Below are positions 1-9,289 of a stretch of DNA of 64,000 nt, in pieces. Within the stretch, counting starts at the first letter, position 1; each line of letters begins with the position of its first letter. Under the pieces are notes generated by a model, which saw only the letters and a list, made by a program, of their open reading frames with translations, searched no databases and had not been told where the DNA came from. This DNA is from Testudinibacter aquarius (GTDB lineage: Bacteria; Pseudomonadota; Gammaproteobacteria; Enterobacterales; Pasteurellaceae): positions 1-64,000 of the forward strand of contig NZ_SMCP01000008.1 of assembly GCF_004342725.1 (NCBI RefSeq), read 5' to 3'. The position numbers and the translations under genes are program-made.

Positions 1-69
1 TAGGGGCGGTCAAGCTGTGGATAACGATTCGGTGCTGTGTTGCTAGTATACTTTATTTTGAATATACAA

Positions 70-218
70 GGGGCGGATTATATATCCGCCCGTTTACGAA
101 GTGCGGTATAAGCACTTAATCAATAAAGGAAAAATGCAAAGTGCGGTTCGGGCGGATATATAATCGGCCCCTACTTTTACAATATTAATCGTGGATTTTA
201 ACCTTTGTCAGCAGTCTA
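70..218 (+). repeat. 149-bp repeat with palindromic ends, copy 1
   Basis: The segment 70-171 is bounded by 22-bp inverted ends (70-91 and 150-171, one mismatch). Each end is itself nearly palindromic, built on GGCGGAT...ATCCGCC. Two uptake-signal cores lie inside (99-107, 139-147). The next 47 bases, to 218, belong to the same unit, because the whole 149 bp recurs in reverse orientation at 26449-26597 with only a handful of substitutions and no indel. No coding capacity is visible. The rest of the stretch 1-351 holds only the dinB promoter with its LexA box. Confidence 0.8.
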
Positions 219-288
219 AAAAACTATAGTCACCGTTCAAGCCAAATCCGATGTCTCATTTAAGATAAAAGCGAATAAAGCAAAAATA

Positions 289-304
289 CTGTTTATTTAT
301 ACAG
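289..304. promoter_or_regulatory. LexA (SOS) box upstream of dinB
   Basis: CTGTTTATTTATACAG fits the CTG-N10-CAG LexA pattern with an AT-rich alternating centre. It lies 48 bp before the dinB start codon, where it would overlap the promoter. dinB is a classical SOS gene, and recN in this window carries two similar boxes. Confidence 0.85.
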
Positions 305-351
305 TTATTTAATTTATAATTGCAGTATCATTTCTTATTTTTGCTTCCGTT

Positions 352-1443
352 ATGCTGGCAATATCATCGAATAAAGCGAATTTTGAACGTAAAATTATCC
401 ATATTGATATGGACTGCTTTTTTGCGGCGGTTGAAATTCGTGAGCAGCCGAGCTTAGCAGGCAAGCCAGTGGCGGTCGGCGGTGCGGCGGACAGCCGTGG
501 TGTGCTTTCTACCTGTAATTACGAAGCTCGTCAATATGGTTTGCACAGTGCAATGCCAACCGCACTTGCATTAAAAAAATGCCCGAATCTGGTATTATTG
601 CGTGGCAACATGGCGTTGTATAAACATGTCTCAGAGCAGGTGCAGGCTATTTTTCGGCGTTATACCACAATAATCGAACCGCTATCTTTAGATGAGGCCT
701 ATTTGGACGTGACCGATTGCACCGCCTGCAATGGCTCGGCAACTTGGATTGCCGCTGAAATTCGACGTGCTATTTTTACTGAACTGCAATTAACTGCCTC
801 CGCCGGCGTTGCGCCATTGAAGTTTTTGGCAAAAATTGCTTCCGAAATCAATAAACCCAACGGACAATTTGTACTGACCCCTGAGCAGGTTGATCAATTT
901 GTACTCGGATTGGCATTGAAAAAAATTCCGGGTGTCGGTCCGGTCACGGCGCAAAAATTGTCTGCAATGGATTTGACGACCTGTGCTGATGTTCGCCAAT
1001 TAAAACAGCATATTTTGCTCGATCAATTTGGCAAATTGGGACAACGGATTTGGCAATTCAGCCATGCAATTGATGAAAGAGCGGTGCAATCAGAACGGGA
1101 ACGTAAGTCAGTAGGGGTTGAAGTTACCCTGTCACAAGATATCTGGCAAGTAGTACAGGCGGAAGATATTTTACAGTCGCTCTACCAAAAACTGATTGTG
1201 CGTTTGCAGCGGGCAGATCCGGAAACCCCATTGAGTCAATATCGAAAAATCGGGGTGAAACTGAAATTTAACGATTTTCAAACTACCACCTTGGAGAGCA
1301 GTGGTTATTGTTTAAACCTTAACGCTTTCCGGCAGTTGTTGCAGCAAATTTGGCAGCGGGCAAACGGCAGAAGCATACGCTTGATCGGCTTGAATGTGGC
1401 ATTGTTGGCTAAAAATAATCCACAACAGCTCAGTTTATGGTGA
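352..1443 (+). CDS. dinB: DNA polymerase IV (Y-family translesion polymerase)
   Basis: This is an error-prone lesion-bypass polymerase of 363 residues, close to the usual family size. The palm motif IHIDMDCFFAAVE near residues 16-28 supplies the first catalytic aspartate (D19), and SLDEAYLD supplies D114 and E115. The helix-hairpin-helix segment KKIPGVGPVTAQKL and the little-finger region follow in order. The ATG at 352 has only a weak ribosome site, but no better start exists before the catalytic motif. The LexA box at 289-304 indicates SOS induction. An uptake signal lies inside the gene near 560. Identification is firm; the exact N-terminus is less certain. Confidence 0.95.
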   Translation: MLAISSNKANFERKIIHIDMDCFFAAVEIREQPSLAGKPVAVGGAADSRGVLSTCNYEARQYGLHSAMPTALALKKCPNLVLLRGNMALYKHVSEQVQAIFRRYTTIIEPLSLDEAYLDVTDCTACNGSATWIAAEIRRAIFTELQLTASAGVAPLKFLAKIASEINKPNGQFVLTPEQVDQFVLGLALKKIPGVGPVTAQKLSAMDLTTCADVRQLKQHILLDQFGKLGQRIWQFSHAIDERAVQSERERKSVGVEVTLSQDIWQVVQAEDILQSLYQKLIVRLQRADPETPLSQYRKIGVKLKFNDFQTTTLESSGYCLNLNAFRQLLQQIWQRANGRSIRLIGLNVALLAKNNPQQLSLW

Positions 1444-1536
1444 TTTGATTCAAATTATGACAAAAAAATAACATTTAGGATTTACTAAAAATCGGTTTAT
1501 GTTATAAACAATGGCAATTTTAACACGGAGAGTGTC

Positions 1537-2850
1537 ATGATGAGTATGAAGATTAATTTAAGCAAAAAACAAGCTGATGAAGTATGGGGAAAAAAAGCGT
1601 TATTGAGTTTTGATAACGGAGTAGCAAAAGTGCATTTCGGTGGTGATGATCCACTTGGCAAGATTCAGCGAGCGGCACGTAAATTACGCACCCAAGGAAT
1701 TGATGATGTCGAACTTGAAGGCAAATATTGGACGTTGCCAACCTGTTGGGCGTTTTACCAAGGTTTTTACAGTGCCAAACAGGATTTTGCGATTGAATTC
1801 CCGTCTGATTTGAGTGACGCCGATCAACAGCAGCTATTCCGCTTGATCGAGTGTGGCGATTTTGTACGTGAGTTGATTAACTTACCGTCGGATGAAATCA
1901 CGCCACAAGCATTGGCACATCGCGCCGCCGACTTTATTTTGCAGCAGGCACAGCATGCCGAAGTGGAAAAAGCGGTGTCGTATCATATTATCGCCCGTGA
2001 AGAGCTGAAAGAGCGTGGTTATAACGGCATTTGGACGGTCGGCAAAGGCTCAGCCAATTTGCCGGCAATGTTGCAGTTGGATTTTAATCCGAGCGGTAAT
2101 CCGGATGAGCCGGTGATGGCTTGTCTGGTGGGTAAGGGGATCACTTTTGATACTGGCGGCTACAGCTTGAAACCAAGCAGTTCGATGGATTCAATGCGTT
2201 CTGATATGGGAGGCGCAGCGTTGCTGACCGGCGCGTTGGGATTAGCAATTGCCTGTGGTTTGAATCAGCGAGTTAAATTATATCTGTGCTGTGCCGAAAA
2301 TATGGTCAGCAGCCGAGCGTTTAAACTGGGCGATATCATTGAATATCGCAACGGCGTTACCGTTGAAGTGTTGAACACCGATGCCGAAGGGCGCTTGGTG
2401 TTGGCAGACGGTTTGATCGAAGCGGATGCGCAAGATCCTCAGTTTATCATTGATTGCGCCACCTTGACCGGTGCGGCGAAAATGGCAGTCGGCAATGACT
2501 ACCATTCGGTGTTGTCGATGGACGATAAATTGGTGGAGGCGCTGTTTAAGGCGGCAAAAGAGGAGAGCGAACCTTTCTGGCGCCTGCCGTTCGAGCCTTT
2601 CCACCGCAGCCAAGTCAGCTCTTCGTTTGCCGATATTTGCAATACCGCATCGGTTCCTGCCGGAACCGGCGCTGGGGCGAGTACTGCGACGGCATTTCTG
2701 TCGTATTTTGTAAAATCATATCAAACCAACTGGCTGCATATTGACTGTTCTGCGACTTTCCGAAAATCTGCCAGTCCGTTATGGGCGACCGGGGCAACCG
2801 GCATCGGTGTCAATAGCTTGGCGAATCTATTATTGAGCTATGGTGACTAG
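1537..2850 (+). CDS. pepB: peptidase B, M17 leucyl aminopeptidase family
   Basis: This cytosolic aminopeptidase should remove N-terminal residues from small peptides using two metal ions. The M17 signature [14 protein letters not shown] is present in the C-terminal catalytic half, with the metal-binding segment [16 protein letters not shown] upstream of it. At 437 residues it matches PepB rather than the longer PepA (about 500). A GGAGAG ribosome site precedes tandem ATGs. The gene stands alone between dinB and ndk; an inverted uptake-signal pair downstream probably ends transcription. Confidence 0.93.
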   Translation: MMSMKINLSKKQADEVWGKKALLSFDNGVAKVHFGGDDPLGKIQRAARKLRTQGIDDVELEGKYWTLPTCWAFYQGFYSAKQDFAIEFPSDLSDADQQQLFRLIECGDFVRELINLPSDEITPQALAHRAADFILQQAQHAEVEKAVSYHIIAREELKERGYNGIWTVGKGSANLPAMLQLDFNPSGNPDEPVMACLVGKGITFDTGGYSLKPSSSMDSMRSDMGGAALLTGALGLAIACGLNQRVKLYLCCAENMVSSRAFKLGDIIEYRNGVTVEVLNTDAEGRLVLADGLIEADAQDPQFIIDCATLTGAAKMAVGNDYHSVLSMDDKLVEALFKAAKEESEPFWRLPFEPFHRSQVSSSFADICNTASVPAGTGAGASTATAFLSYFVKSYQTNWLHIDCSATFRKSASPLWATGATGIGVNSLANLLLSYGD

Positions 2851-2981
2851 CGAACGGGTGATTAAGGTTGGACTTAACATTAGATTGGTCGGGTAATGCT
2901 ACCCGATCAGTAAAATCGGCAGACAACCACTACATTACATAAATTTGAACAGAATAGAACATCCCTGATAGAACAACCCTG

Positions 2982-3003
2982 AAGTGCGGTCAGACCGCAC
3001 TTT
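2982..3003. terminator. inverted uptake-signal pair between pepB and ndk
   Basis: AAGTGCGGT at 2982-2990 and ACCGCACTT at 2994-3002 form a tight hairpin with a three-base loop, just before the ndk ribosome site. Paired uptake signals commonly act as terminators in this family. A second stem, GGTCGGGTA/TACCCGATC, lies upstream at about 2887-2908. Confidence 0.6.
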
Positions 3004-3025
3004 ACCTTAAACCAAAGGAGCTTCT

Positions 3026-3448
3026 ATGCAACAAACACTTTCGATTATCAAACCTGATGCAGTCAAACAGAATCTGATTGGCGCAATTTTTTCCCGTTTT
3101 GAGAGCGCTCGCTTTACTATTGTCGCCAGCAAAATGTTGCACCTGAACCAAGAGCAAGCAGCGGGATTTTATGCAGAACATAAAGGCAAGCCGTTCTATG
3201 ACAAACTGGTGGAATTTATGACTTCCGGACCGGTGGTGGTTTCGGTTTTGCAAGGTGAAAATGTGATCAAACTGCATCGTGAGCTTATCGGTGCAACCGA
3301 TCCGCAAACTGCGGTTGCAGGCACGCTTCGTTTTGATTATGCCACCAACAAAAGCATCAATGCGGTGCATGGCTCAGATTCGGAGGCGTCGGCTAAACGT
3401 GAAATCGAATATTTTTTCAGTGAGAATGAAATTTTCCCACGTTCGTAA
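3026..3448 (+). CDS. ndk: nucleoside diphosphate kinase
   Basis: Ndk transfers the gamma phosphate of ATP to nucleoside diphosphates through a phosphohistidine and so balances NTP and dNTP pools in the cytosol. The protein has 140 residues, the normal length. The active-site segment NAVHGSDS places the catalytic histidine at H115, and the N-terminal [10 protein letters not shown] motif is typical. A strong AAAGGAG site precedes the ATG. The zinc-ribbon gene follows 18 bases after the stop and may be co-transcribed. Confidence 0.97.
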   Translation: MQQTLSIIKPDAVKQNLIGAIFSRFESARFTIVASKMLHLNQEQAAGFYAEHKGKPFYDKLVEFMTSGPVVVSVLQGENVIKLHRELIGATDPQTAVAGTLRFDYATNKSINAVHGSDSEASAKREIEYFFSENEIFPRS

Positions 3449-3466
3449 TTGCCAGTAGAGAATAAT

Positions 3467-3694
3467 ATGTTAACCCGTTGCCCCGAATGCCGTCATAAAG
3501 TCAGTGACAGCGCCAAAAGTTGCCCGTCTTGTGGCTTTTCGTTTGATCCGCAAGACTTGGAGCGCTATAAACGACAGCTGGAACGCTTACGCGAGCATAA
3601 AAAAGAAGTGAACCGAAAAAGTGCAAAATTACAGTTGATTTGGTTACTGATTTTTGTGGTGTTTATTGCTGTTGCGACTTGGGTGACTAGCTGA
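3467..3694 (+). CDS. small zinc-ribbon membrane protein
   Basis: This 75-residue protein begins with a zinc ribbon: CPEC (residues 5-8) and CPSC (19-22) would bind one zinc ion. A highly charged helical stretch (about residues 27-52) and one C-terminal membrane helix (about 54-73) follow. The ATG at 3467 is chosen because AGAG lies just upstream and the cysteines follow at once; an upstream TTG at 3449 is less likely. Similar short zinc-ribbon plus transmembrane proteins occur widely, but I know of no assigned function. It may be translated together with ndk. Confidence 0.8.
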   Translation: MLTRCPECRHKVSDSAKSCPSCGFSFDPQDLERYKRQLERLREHKKEVNRKSAKLQLIWLLIFVVFIAVATWVTS

Positions 3695-3769
3695 GTAAAC
3701 AACAAAAATGTTGGTTATAAATTTGAAAAATAGGGAAGTTGGGCTGTTTAAGTGATTTCCCGAATTAAT

Positions 3770-3813
3770 CGAGAAAACGTGAAATGGCTGACAGGCTTTT
3801 TCACGTTTTCTCG
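3770..3813. terminator. long perfect hairpin between convergent genes
   Basis: CGAGAAAACGTGAAA (3770-3784) is followed after 14 bases by its exact complement TTTCACGTTTTCTCG (3799-3813). The 15-bp stem sits between convergent genes, so a bidirectional terminator is the simplest reading, although the arms are AT-rich at mid-stem and no long T-tract follows. Confidence 0.5.
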
Positions 3814-3874
3814 GCAATGTTGAGCTGTTAGCCATAATTTTATCTGGAATTGGGATTAGTATTTTTCCTAAACA

Positions 3875-4189
3875 CTATTTTTTCCATACAATATGATATT
3901 CAGGGTTTTCTTGATCGTGTGAAATCAGTACCTTGGCAAAAATATCATCCATTTGATCCTGTGCGTTGACCAAACCAACCCACACTTCGGCATAGGCTTG
4001 CGGATCGATTAATACCCCGATCTCTTCGTCCCAATTTTCCGCCGTTTCCACCATTTCTACGGCGCCACGCTCTTCAAATTGCAAGTTAAACAGCAAAATA
4101 TCAGCAGGGTCGAGATTTTCTTCTGCCATCTCCAGAAAAATATCGTAAGCAATATCAATGGCATTGTCGGGATCTAATTGATGCGGCAT
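3875..4189 (-). CDS. double-stranded DNA mimic protein (HI1450/YciU family)
   Basis: This protein of 104 residues is extremely acidic. The segment [17 protein letters not shown] and the block [18 protein letters not shown] are close to H. influenzae HI1450 as I recall it. In that family the surface acidic groups imitate DNA phosphates, and HI1450 is reported to bind the histone-like protein HU. A cytosolic modulator of DNA-binding proteins is therefore the likely role, by family knowledge only. It reads in the same direction as ppc but as a separate unit, with a terminator in between. Confidence 0.9.
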   Translation of the reverse strand: MPHQLDPDNAIDIAYDIFLEMAEENLDPADILLFNLQFEERGAVEMVETAENWDEEIGVLIDPQAYAEVWVGLVNAQDQMDDIFAKVLISHDQENPEYHIVWKK

Positions 4190-4315
4190 AGCAAATTCCT
4201 TGTTGTTCTTAAAAAGTAAAAGCGGTCATTGTAATGTATGGCTAGCAAAGTGCGGTTAGCATATCGCTTTCAGTTGCTAAAACCAACTGTTTTAACTGTT
4301 AAAACCGCACTTTAA

Positions 4316-4350
4316 TAAAATAAAAAGGCTGATAAAAAAACCAGCCCTTT
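4316..4350 (-). terminator. rho-independent terminator of ppc
   Basis: On the minus strand GGCTG, a 10-base loop and CAGCC are followed by TTTTTATTTT, 25-45 bases past the ppc stop. A widely spaced pair of inverted uptake signals (about 4246 and 4304) lies further on, before the dsDNA-mimic gene. Confidence 0.75.
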
Positions 4351-4370
4351 GTGTGAAGATAAGACAAAGA

Positions 4371-7013
4371 TTAACCGGTATTACGCATACCGGCAGCAAT
4401 GCCGGTGATGGTGATCATCAATGCTTGATTCAAGTGAGAATCTTGTTGCTCTTCAGGCTGTTGGCGCAGGCGGTGTAACAATTCGACTTGCAACAAGTTC
4501 AACGGATCGGTATAAACATTACGCAGCGCAATCGATTGTGCCACCCAAGGCAGATCGTCCATCAACTGATCTTTATGCGACAGTTTCAGGAGTGTTTTGA
4601 TATCGGCTTGCAGCTGTTGGCGTAAGGTTTTGCCTAATTCCCAAAGGCTTGGCTCGACTAAACGCTGATCGTAATATTCCGCCAGCCATAAATCGGTTTT
4701 ACTGAACACCATCTCCAACATACCGATTCGAGTGGAGAAGAACGGCCAACTTTGGCACATTTCTTCCACTACCGCACTTTTGCCATTATTCAGCAAGGTT
4801 TGAATCGCAGCCCCAGCACCGAGCCATGCCGGCAGCATCAAGCGGTTTTGCATCCAAGCAAAAATCCACGGGATTGCACGCAGACTTTCTACGCCACCTT
4901 TTGGATTACGTTTTGCCGGACGAGATCCCAACGGCAAACGAGAAAGCTCTTGTTCCGGCGTGGCAGAGCGGAAGTACGGCACAAAATCCGGCTGTTCGCG
5001 TACAATACCACGATAAATATCACAAGAGATATCGGATAGTTCGTCCATAATATTGCGCCACATGGTTTTCGGCTCCGGCGGTGGTAACAGATTGGCTTCC
5101 AAAATGGCACTGGCGTAGAGTTCTAAACTGTTGACCGCCACTTGTGGGAGCCCCAATTTAAAGCGGATCATTTCGCCTTGTTCGGTCACGCGCAAGCCGT
5201 TTTTCAAGGATTTTGGTGGTTGAGACAGCAGTGCTGCATGCGCCGGCGCACCACCACGGCCGATAGTACCGCCACGGCCGTGGAACAAGGTCAGCTCAAT
5301 ATGCAGTTTTTCGCATAAGTTGACCAACGCTTCTTGCGCACGATATTGCGCCCATGACGCTGCCATCATACCGGCATCTTTAGCCGAGTCGGAATAACCG
5401 ATCATCACCATCTGTTTGTTGTTGATAAAACCACGATACCAACCGACATTAAACAGCTCTTGCATCACAGCTTCGGCATTATCTAAATCTTCTAGTGTTT
5501 CAAACAGCGGTACCACCGGAATATGCTTGCTGCAACCGGCTTCTTTCAACAATAAGTGCACTGCCAAAACATCAGAGGCCGATTTTGCCATCGAGATCAC
5601 ATACGCCGAGATCACCCCCTCATTTTGTTCAGCAACTACCCGGCAAGTGTCTAAAATCTCCTTGGTTTCTTCGCTTGGTGACCATTCAATCGGAATCAAT
5701 GGCCGACGTGAATTCAGTTCGCGAATCAAGAAGGCTTGTTTGTCTGCTTCATTCCACTGTGCATAGTCGCCCAAACCGATATAACGGGTCACTTCGGCAA
5801 TGGCCATGGCATGACGGGTGCTTTCTTGGCGAATATCCAGTTGTGACAGGGTAACACCAAAGCAGCGGATACGGCGTAATGTATCGAGCAGCAAGCCGTT
5901 AGCGATAATCCGCATACCGCACTTGGACAGTGAAGTGTAGCAATCAAACAGCGGTTGCCACAGTTGCTCATTTTTAGTAATGATTTGTTCGGTCGTGGTG
6001 CGCGGCTGTCTGTCTGCTAAGAGATCATTGTAGTGATTCTGGGTTAATTTCAGTTTGGTACGCAAATTTTTGACAATATAGCGATACGGTTCTTGATGTT
6101 CGCCGTATGTTGCTTTGAATTCGTCGGTAGCCTCCACCATAGAAAGTTCATCAGACAGCAATTTAATGTCTTCTAAAAACAGTTCGGCAGCTTTGGCTCG
6201 CGCTAAATTCAACACACGACGAGTGACGACACTGGTGACAAACGGATTGCCGTCGCGATCACCGCCCATCCAAGAGGAAAATTTGACCGGTGTGAATTCC
6301 ACCGGCAAACTGAAATTCAAATGTTCTTCGGCGCTGTCGTTGAGTTGGCGTAAGAAGGTCGGCACCGCTGTCCACAGACTATTCTCAATCACCGAGTAGC
6401 CCCATTTTGCTTCTTCAAATGGGGTTGGGCGTTGGGTACGGATTTCGTTGGTATGCCACGCTTCAGCAATCAGTTGCAACAAGCGACGCTGAATGGCGGT
6501 ACGTTCTTTTAGCGTTAAATCTGAATGTTCTAAATTGCTGAGACATTTGTTGATTTCAACGTGTTTATGCGTTAAAGAGCGGCGGGTGACTTCGGTAGGA
6601 TGTGCGGTTAATACCAGTTCAATCAATAAATTATCCAGCGAAGCAAGGATCGCTTCCGGTTTGGCTTTTTGGGTTTTTAATTTATCAAACAAATGACCGA
6701 TAGAACGCTGGCTCGCATTTAAATCATCATGATGGCGTGAAATGGTTTGGTATTGCTCGGCAATATTGGTTAAATTCAGGAAGTGGCTGAAGGCTCGGGC
6801 AACCGGAATGATATTGTCATTGGAGATGGTCGCCAGTGTATCCAGCAGTGCTTGACGGGCTTGATCGTCTCCGGCACGGGAATTACGGGAAAGTACTCGA
6901 ATGTTTTCAATTAAATCAAGAATATCACTCCCTTGCGCATCGCTGATGGTTTCGCCTAGAAAACGCCCTAGCATACTGATGTTATTCCGCATTTCACTAT
7001 ATTGCTGAATCAT
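4371..7013 (-). CDS. ppc: phosphoenolpyruvate carboxylase
   Basis: Ppc makes oxaloacetate from phosphoenolpyruvate and bicarbonate, refilling the TCA-related pool. The protein has 880 residues, essentially the E. coli length (883). The catalytic histidine lies in [12 protein letters not shown] (H138), and the bicarbonate/PEP motif [16 protein letters not shown] is intact. The C-terminus ends in the conserved asparagine-threonine-glycine (AAGMRNTG), which contributes to the allosteric site. It is a single-gene unit with its own terminator. A candidate CRP site lies about 50 bp upstream of the start codon. Confidence 0.98.
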   Translation of the reverse strand: MIQQYSEMRNNISMLGRFLGETISDAQGSDILDLIENIRVLSRNSRAGDDQARQALLDTLATISNDNIIPVARAFSHFLNLTNIAEQYQTISRHHDDLNASQRSIGHLFDKLKTQKAKPEAILASLDNLLIELVLTAHPTEVTRRSLTHKHVEINKCLSNLEHSDLTLKERTAIQRRLLQLIAEAWHTNEIRTQRPTPFEEAKWGYSVIENSLWTAVPTFLRQLNDSAEEHLNFSLPVEFTPVKFSSWMGGDRDGNPFVTSVVTRRVLNLARAKAAELFLEDIKLLSDELSMVEATDEFKATYGEHQEPYRYIVKNLRTKLKLTQNHYNDLLADRQPRTTTEQIITKNEQLWQPLFDCYTSLSKCGMRIIANGLLLDTLRRIRCFGVTLSQLDIRQESTRHAMAIAEVTRYIGLGDYAQWNEADKQAFLIRELNSRRPLIPIEWSPSEETKEILDTCRVVAEQNEGVISAYVISMAKSASDVLAVHLLLKEAGCSKHIPVVPLFETLEDLDNAEAVMQELFNVGWYRGFINNKQMVMIGYSDSAKDAGMMAASWAQYRAQEALVNLCEKLHIELTLFHGRGGTIGRGGAPAHAALLSQPPKSLKNGLRVTEQGEMIRFKLGLPQVAVNSLELYASAILEANLLPPPEPKTMWRNIMDELSDISCDIYRGIVREQPDFVPYFRSATPEQELSRLPLGSRPAKRNPKGGVESLRAIPWIFAWMQNRLMLPAWLGAGAAIQTLLNNGKSAVVEEMCQSWPFFSTRIGMLEMVFSKTDLWLAEYYDQRLVEPSLWELGKTLRQQLQADIKTLLKLSHKDQLMDDLPWVAQSIALRNVYTDPLNLLQVELLHRLRQQPEEQQDSHLNQALMITITGIAAGMRNTG

Positions 7014-7061
7014 ACTTTTGTCCTTGTATATTGCGTTGTGTAAATGGTTAATTTTAAAAAC

Positions 7062-7077
7062 TGTGATAGATATAACA
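7062..7077. promoter_or_regulatory. candidate CRP site upstream of ppc
   Basis: TGTGATAGATATAACA matches TGTGA-N6-TCACA with one mismatch in the right half. It lies 49-64 bp before the ppc start codon. The stretch 7078-7326 is very AT-rich and I see no gene or clear motif in it. Confidence 0.4.
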
Positions 7078-7326
7078 AAAAACAGGAAAGCGGGTCAACT
7101 GAAATTAAGATATATTTGATAAATTTAGCAAAATGCTGAGGAATTTTTAATAAAAAGTAAAATTTACTGAGAATGAACTGATAAAATTACATGATAATTA
7201 AACATCTTTGAAACAAAAAGAGTCTATTTTATAACCTCATAATATATTTATTTTTTAATTTAAAAAAATTAGCCCGAACCTTGGGAAATGGGTTCGTTTC
7301 GGCAAGAGAAAAGTACGGTGAAAATC

Positions 7327-7363
7327 AAACCGCACTTGGATTCGTTTCCATTGAAGTGCGGTT
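7327..7363 (-). terminator. inverted uptake-signal pair after ilvE
   Basis: AAACCGCACTT and AAGTGCGGTT (7327-7337, 7354-7363) can pair around a 16-base loop 22 bases beyond the ilvE stop codon. This is a probable ilvE terminator. Confidence 0.6.
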
Positions 7364-7384
7364 CGAAAAGAGGTGATCAAAAAA

Positions 7385-8416
7385 TTAAACCTTGACGATC
7401 CAACCGTCCGGAGCAATTACATCGCCAAATTGGATTCCGGTCAGTTCTTGATACAGCTTTTGGGTGATCGGTCCGACTTCGGTTTCAGAATAAAACACAT
7501 GAAAATGCTCACCGTTTTGAATGCCGCCAATCGGGGTGATCACCGCTGCTGTACCGCAGGCGCCAGCTTCAGTGAATTGATCCAATTGATCAATATACAC
7601 ATCACCTTCCACCGCTTTTAAGCCCAAACGCTGTTCTGCTAAATAGAGCAGCGAATATTTGGTAATACTCGGCAGAATCGACGGAGAGAGCGGGGTGACA
7701 AATTCATTGTTTTTGCTGATACCGAAAAAGTTAGCCGAGCCGACCTCTTCAATTTTAGTATGCGTTTTTGGATCCAAATAGATACAATCACCAAAATTGC
7801 GTGCTTTGGCTTCAGTACCCGGCAGCAGACTGGCGGCATAATTACCCCCGACTTTGGCGGCACCGGTGCCTTGTGGCGCGGCGCGATCATAATCGGAAAT
7901 GATGAAATTGGTCGGCTTCATACCGCCTTTGAAATAAGCCCCGACCGGACAGCAGAAGATCGAAAAAATATATTCCGGCGCAGCATGCACGCCAATATTG
8001 TCGCCAACGCCGATTAAAAACGGACGTAAATACAGGGTAGCGCCACTGCCGTAAGGGCCGACAAATTTCTCATTCGCTTTCACCACTTGTTTACAGGCAT
8101 CAACAAACATCTCCACCGGCACTTGCGGCATCAGCAAACGTTGACAACTGCGCTGCATGCGTTTGGCATTTTCATCCGGTCGGAACAGGTTAATACTGCC
8201 GTCTTTACAACGATAGGCTTTCAAACCCTCAAAACACTGTTGTCCGTAGTGAAGTGCGGTCGAGCCTTCGCTGATGTGCAAGGTGTTGTCAGTAGTTAAT
8301 TCGCCTTGACTCCATTGATCGTCTTTCCAATGGGCAATATAACGAAAATCAGTTTTAATGTAACTAAAACCTAAATTGGACCAGTCAAATAAAGTGTCGG
8401 ATACAGGTTGGTTCAT
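7385..8416 (-). CDS. ilvE: branched-chain amino acid aminotransferase
   Basis: IlvE catalyses the last step of leucine, isoleucine and valine synthesis and the first step of their breakdown, using PLP. The 343-residue length fits the long class II type rather than the E. coli 309-residue form. The PLP lysine is K188 in [11 protein letters not shown], and FFGI and [13 protein letters not shown] line the cofactor pocket. The ATG follows GAGGAAACC at good spacing. The short leader between marR and ilvE contains an end of the MITE-like repeat, so ilvE probably reads on from marR or from a promoter inside that gene. Confidence 0.95.
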   Translation of the reverse strand: MNQPVSDTLFDWSNLGFSYIKTDFRYIAHWKDDQWSQGELTTDNTLHISEGSTALHYGQQCFEGLKAYRCKDGSINLFRPDENAKRMQRSCQRLLMPQVPVEMFVDACKQVVKANEKFVGPYGSGATLYLRPFLIGVGDNIGVHAAPEYIFSIFCCPVGAYFKGGMKPTNFIISDYDRAAPQGTGAAKVGGNYAASLLPGTEAKARNFGDCIYLDPKTHTKIEEVGSANFFGISKNNEFVTPLSPSILPSITKYSLLYLAEQRLGLKAVEGDVYIDQLDQFTEAGACGTAAVITPIGGIQNGEHFHVFYSETEVGPITQKLYQELTGIQFGDVIAPDGWIVKV

Positions 8417-8438
8417 AGGGTTTCCTCAATATATTGAT

Positions 8439-8465
8439 AAAATATAAACAAAGATCAACAGACCC
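8439..8465 (-). repeat. solo end of the MITE-like repeat
   Basis: Reading on the minus strand, 27 bases beginning GGGTCTGTTGATCTTTG are identical to the left end of the full element at 56945. The TA expected to flank an insertion is at 8466-8467. The fragment supplies the last base of the marR stop codon and sits 22 bases before the ilvE start. Confidence 0.75.
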
Positions 8466-8923
8466 TAGTAATCGGGTTCAAATTGTATTTTGTGTAATAA
8501 GTGATGTAATTGTTGGATTTCAGCTTTTGAAAGTTCAGCCAGCAGATTATGTTCAAATTGTTGCAGCAAGTGAACGATACCGACTTCGGCATGATGTCCT
8601 TTTTTAGTCAAAAAAACATTTTTTTGTCGCGCATCACGCGGATTATCTTTGCGTTGTAACAGTCCTTTGCGTTCCAATAAATCCAAAATTTTGGTCATGG
8701 AAGAGGATTCAATTTGTAGCTGTTTCATCAAACTGGTTTGATTTTGCCCGTTTTCATCAAACAACAACAGCAGCACTCGTGCTTGTGACAGTGTCAATCC
8801 TTCTTGCTGTAATAGATGATCCAACGCTTTATTGATATTTAAGGTCAGATTTTTCAGTTGCCAAAATGTTAACTTCTGTGCGGAAGGCGGCATAGGATTT
8901 TGTGGTTGTTTATCTAAATCCAT
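8465..8923 (-). CDS. MarR-family transcriptional regulator
   Basis: This 152-residue winged-helix protein has the MarR core: LTLSQARVLLLLFDENGQN, then the recognition helix region LMKQLQIESSSMTKILDLLE, then the wing KDNPRDARQKNVFLTKKG. Start 8923 is chosen because CGAGAG lies 10-15 bases upstream; an in-frame TTG or ATG further upstream lacks a ribosome site. MarR proteins usually repress nearby genes and lose DNA binding on taking up a small ligand, but nothing here identifies the ligand. The stop TAG is formed by the flanking TA plus the first base of a repeat end, so the original C-terminus may have differed. Confidence 0.88.
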   Translation of the reverse strand: MDLDKQPQNPMPPSAQKLTFWQLKNLTLNINKALDHLLQQEGLTLSQARVLLLLFDENGQNQTSLMKQLQIESSSMTKILDLLERKGLLQRKDNPRDARQKNVFLTKKGHHAEVGIVHLLQQFEHNLLAELSKAEIQQLHHLLHKIQFEPDY

Positions 8924-9025
8924 AACATAAACTCTCGAAAAATAGCGCATTAAGTGAGAATTTAGCATAATTGAAGGTTCTAGCATAGGGGAAGCAAAGG
9001 GTTTGTGTTAGAATAGCCCGAAAAA

Positions 9026-9198
9026 AAGCCGCCCAAATAATGAGGCGGCTTATTAAACCAAATCGGTTTCAACATATACAGGAAGTAAACTCAAATCCAG
9101 CGAACCGGATAAAACACAACATCATACTTAACAACAACACGGTAAATACCGAGTCTGCTATTAAAGCAATGTAGCTATTCTAGTTTTTGCCGCTCAGC
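9026..9198 (-). ncRNA. gcvB: GcvB small regulatory RNA
   Basis: The RNA reads away from gcvA, as in enterobacteria. On the minus strand there is a G/U-rich stretch (GTGTTGTTGTTAAG, then GATGTTGTG) followed by ACTTCCTGTATATGTT, which closely matches the most conserved part of GcvB. It ends in a strong terminator: AAGCCGCC/GGCGGCTT around a 10-base loop, then seven T (stem at 9026-9051). TATAAAT at 9205-9211 is a suitable -10, giving a 5' end near 9198; a later start near 9171 is possible. GcvB represses amino-acid transport mRNAs through its G/U-rich region with Hfq and is activated by GcvA. The identity is well supported; the 5' end is inferred. Confidence 0.85.
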
Positions 9199-9289
9199 GC
9201 TACAATTTATATTTTTTTATCATTCGCATAAATAAAACTTATGCGATTTCTGAAATTATTTATTTTTTGAGTTATTCATAGGACATGCC

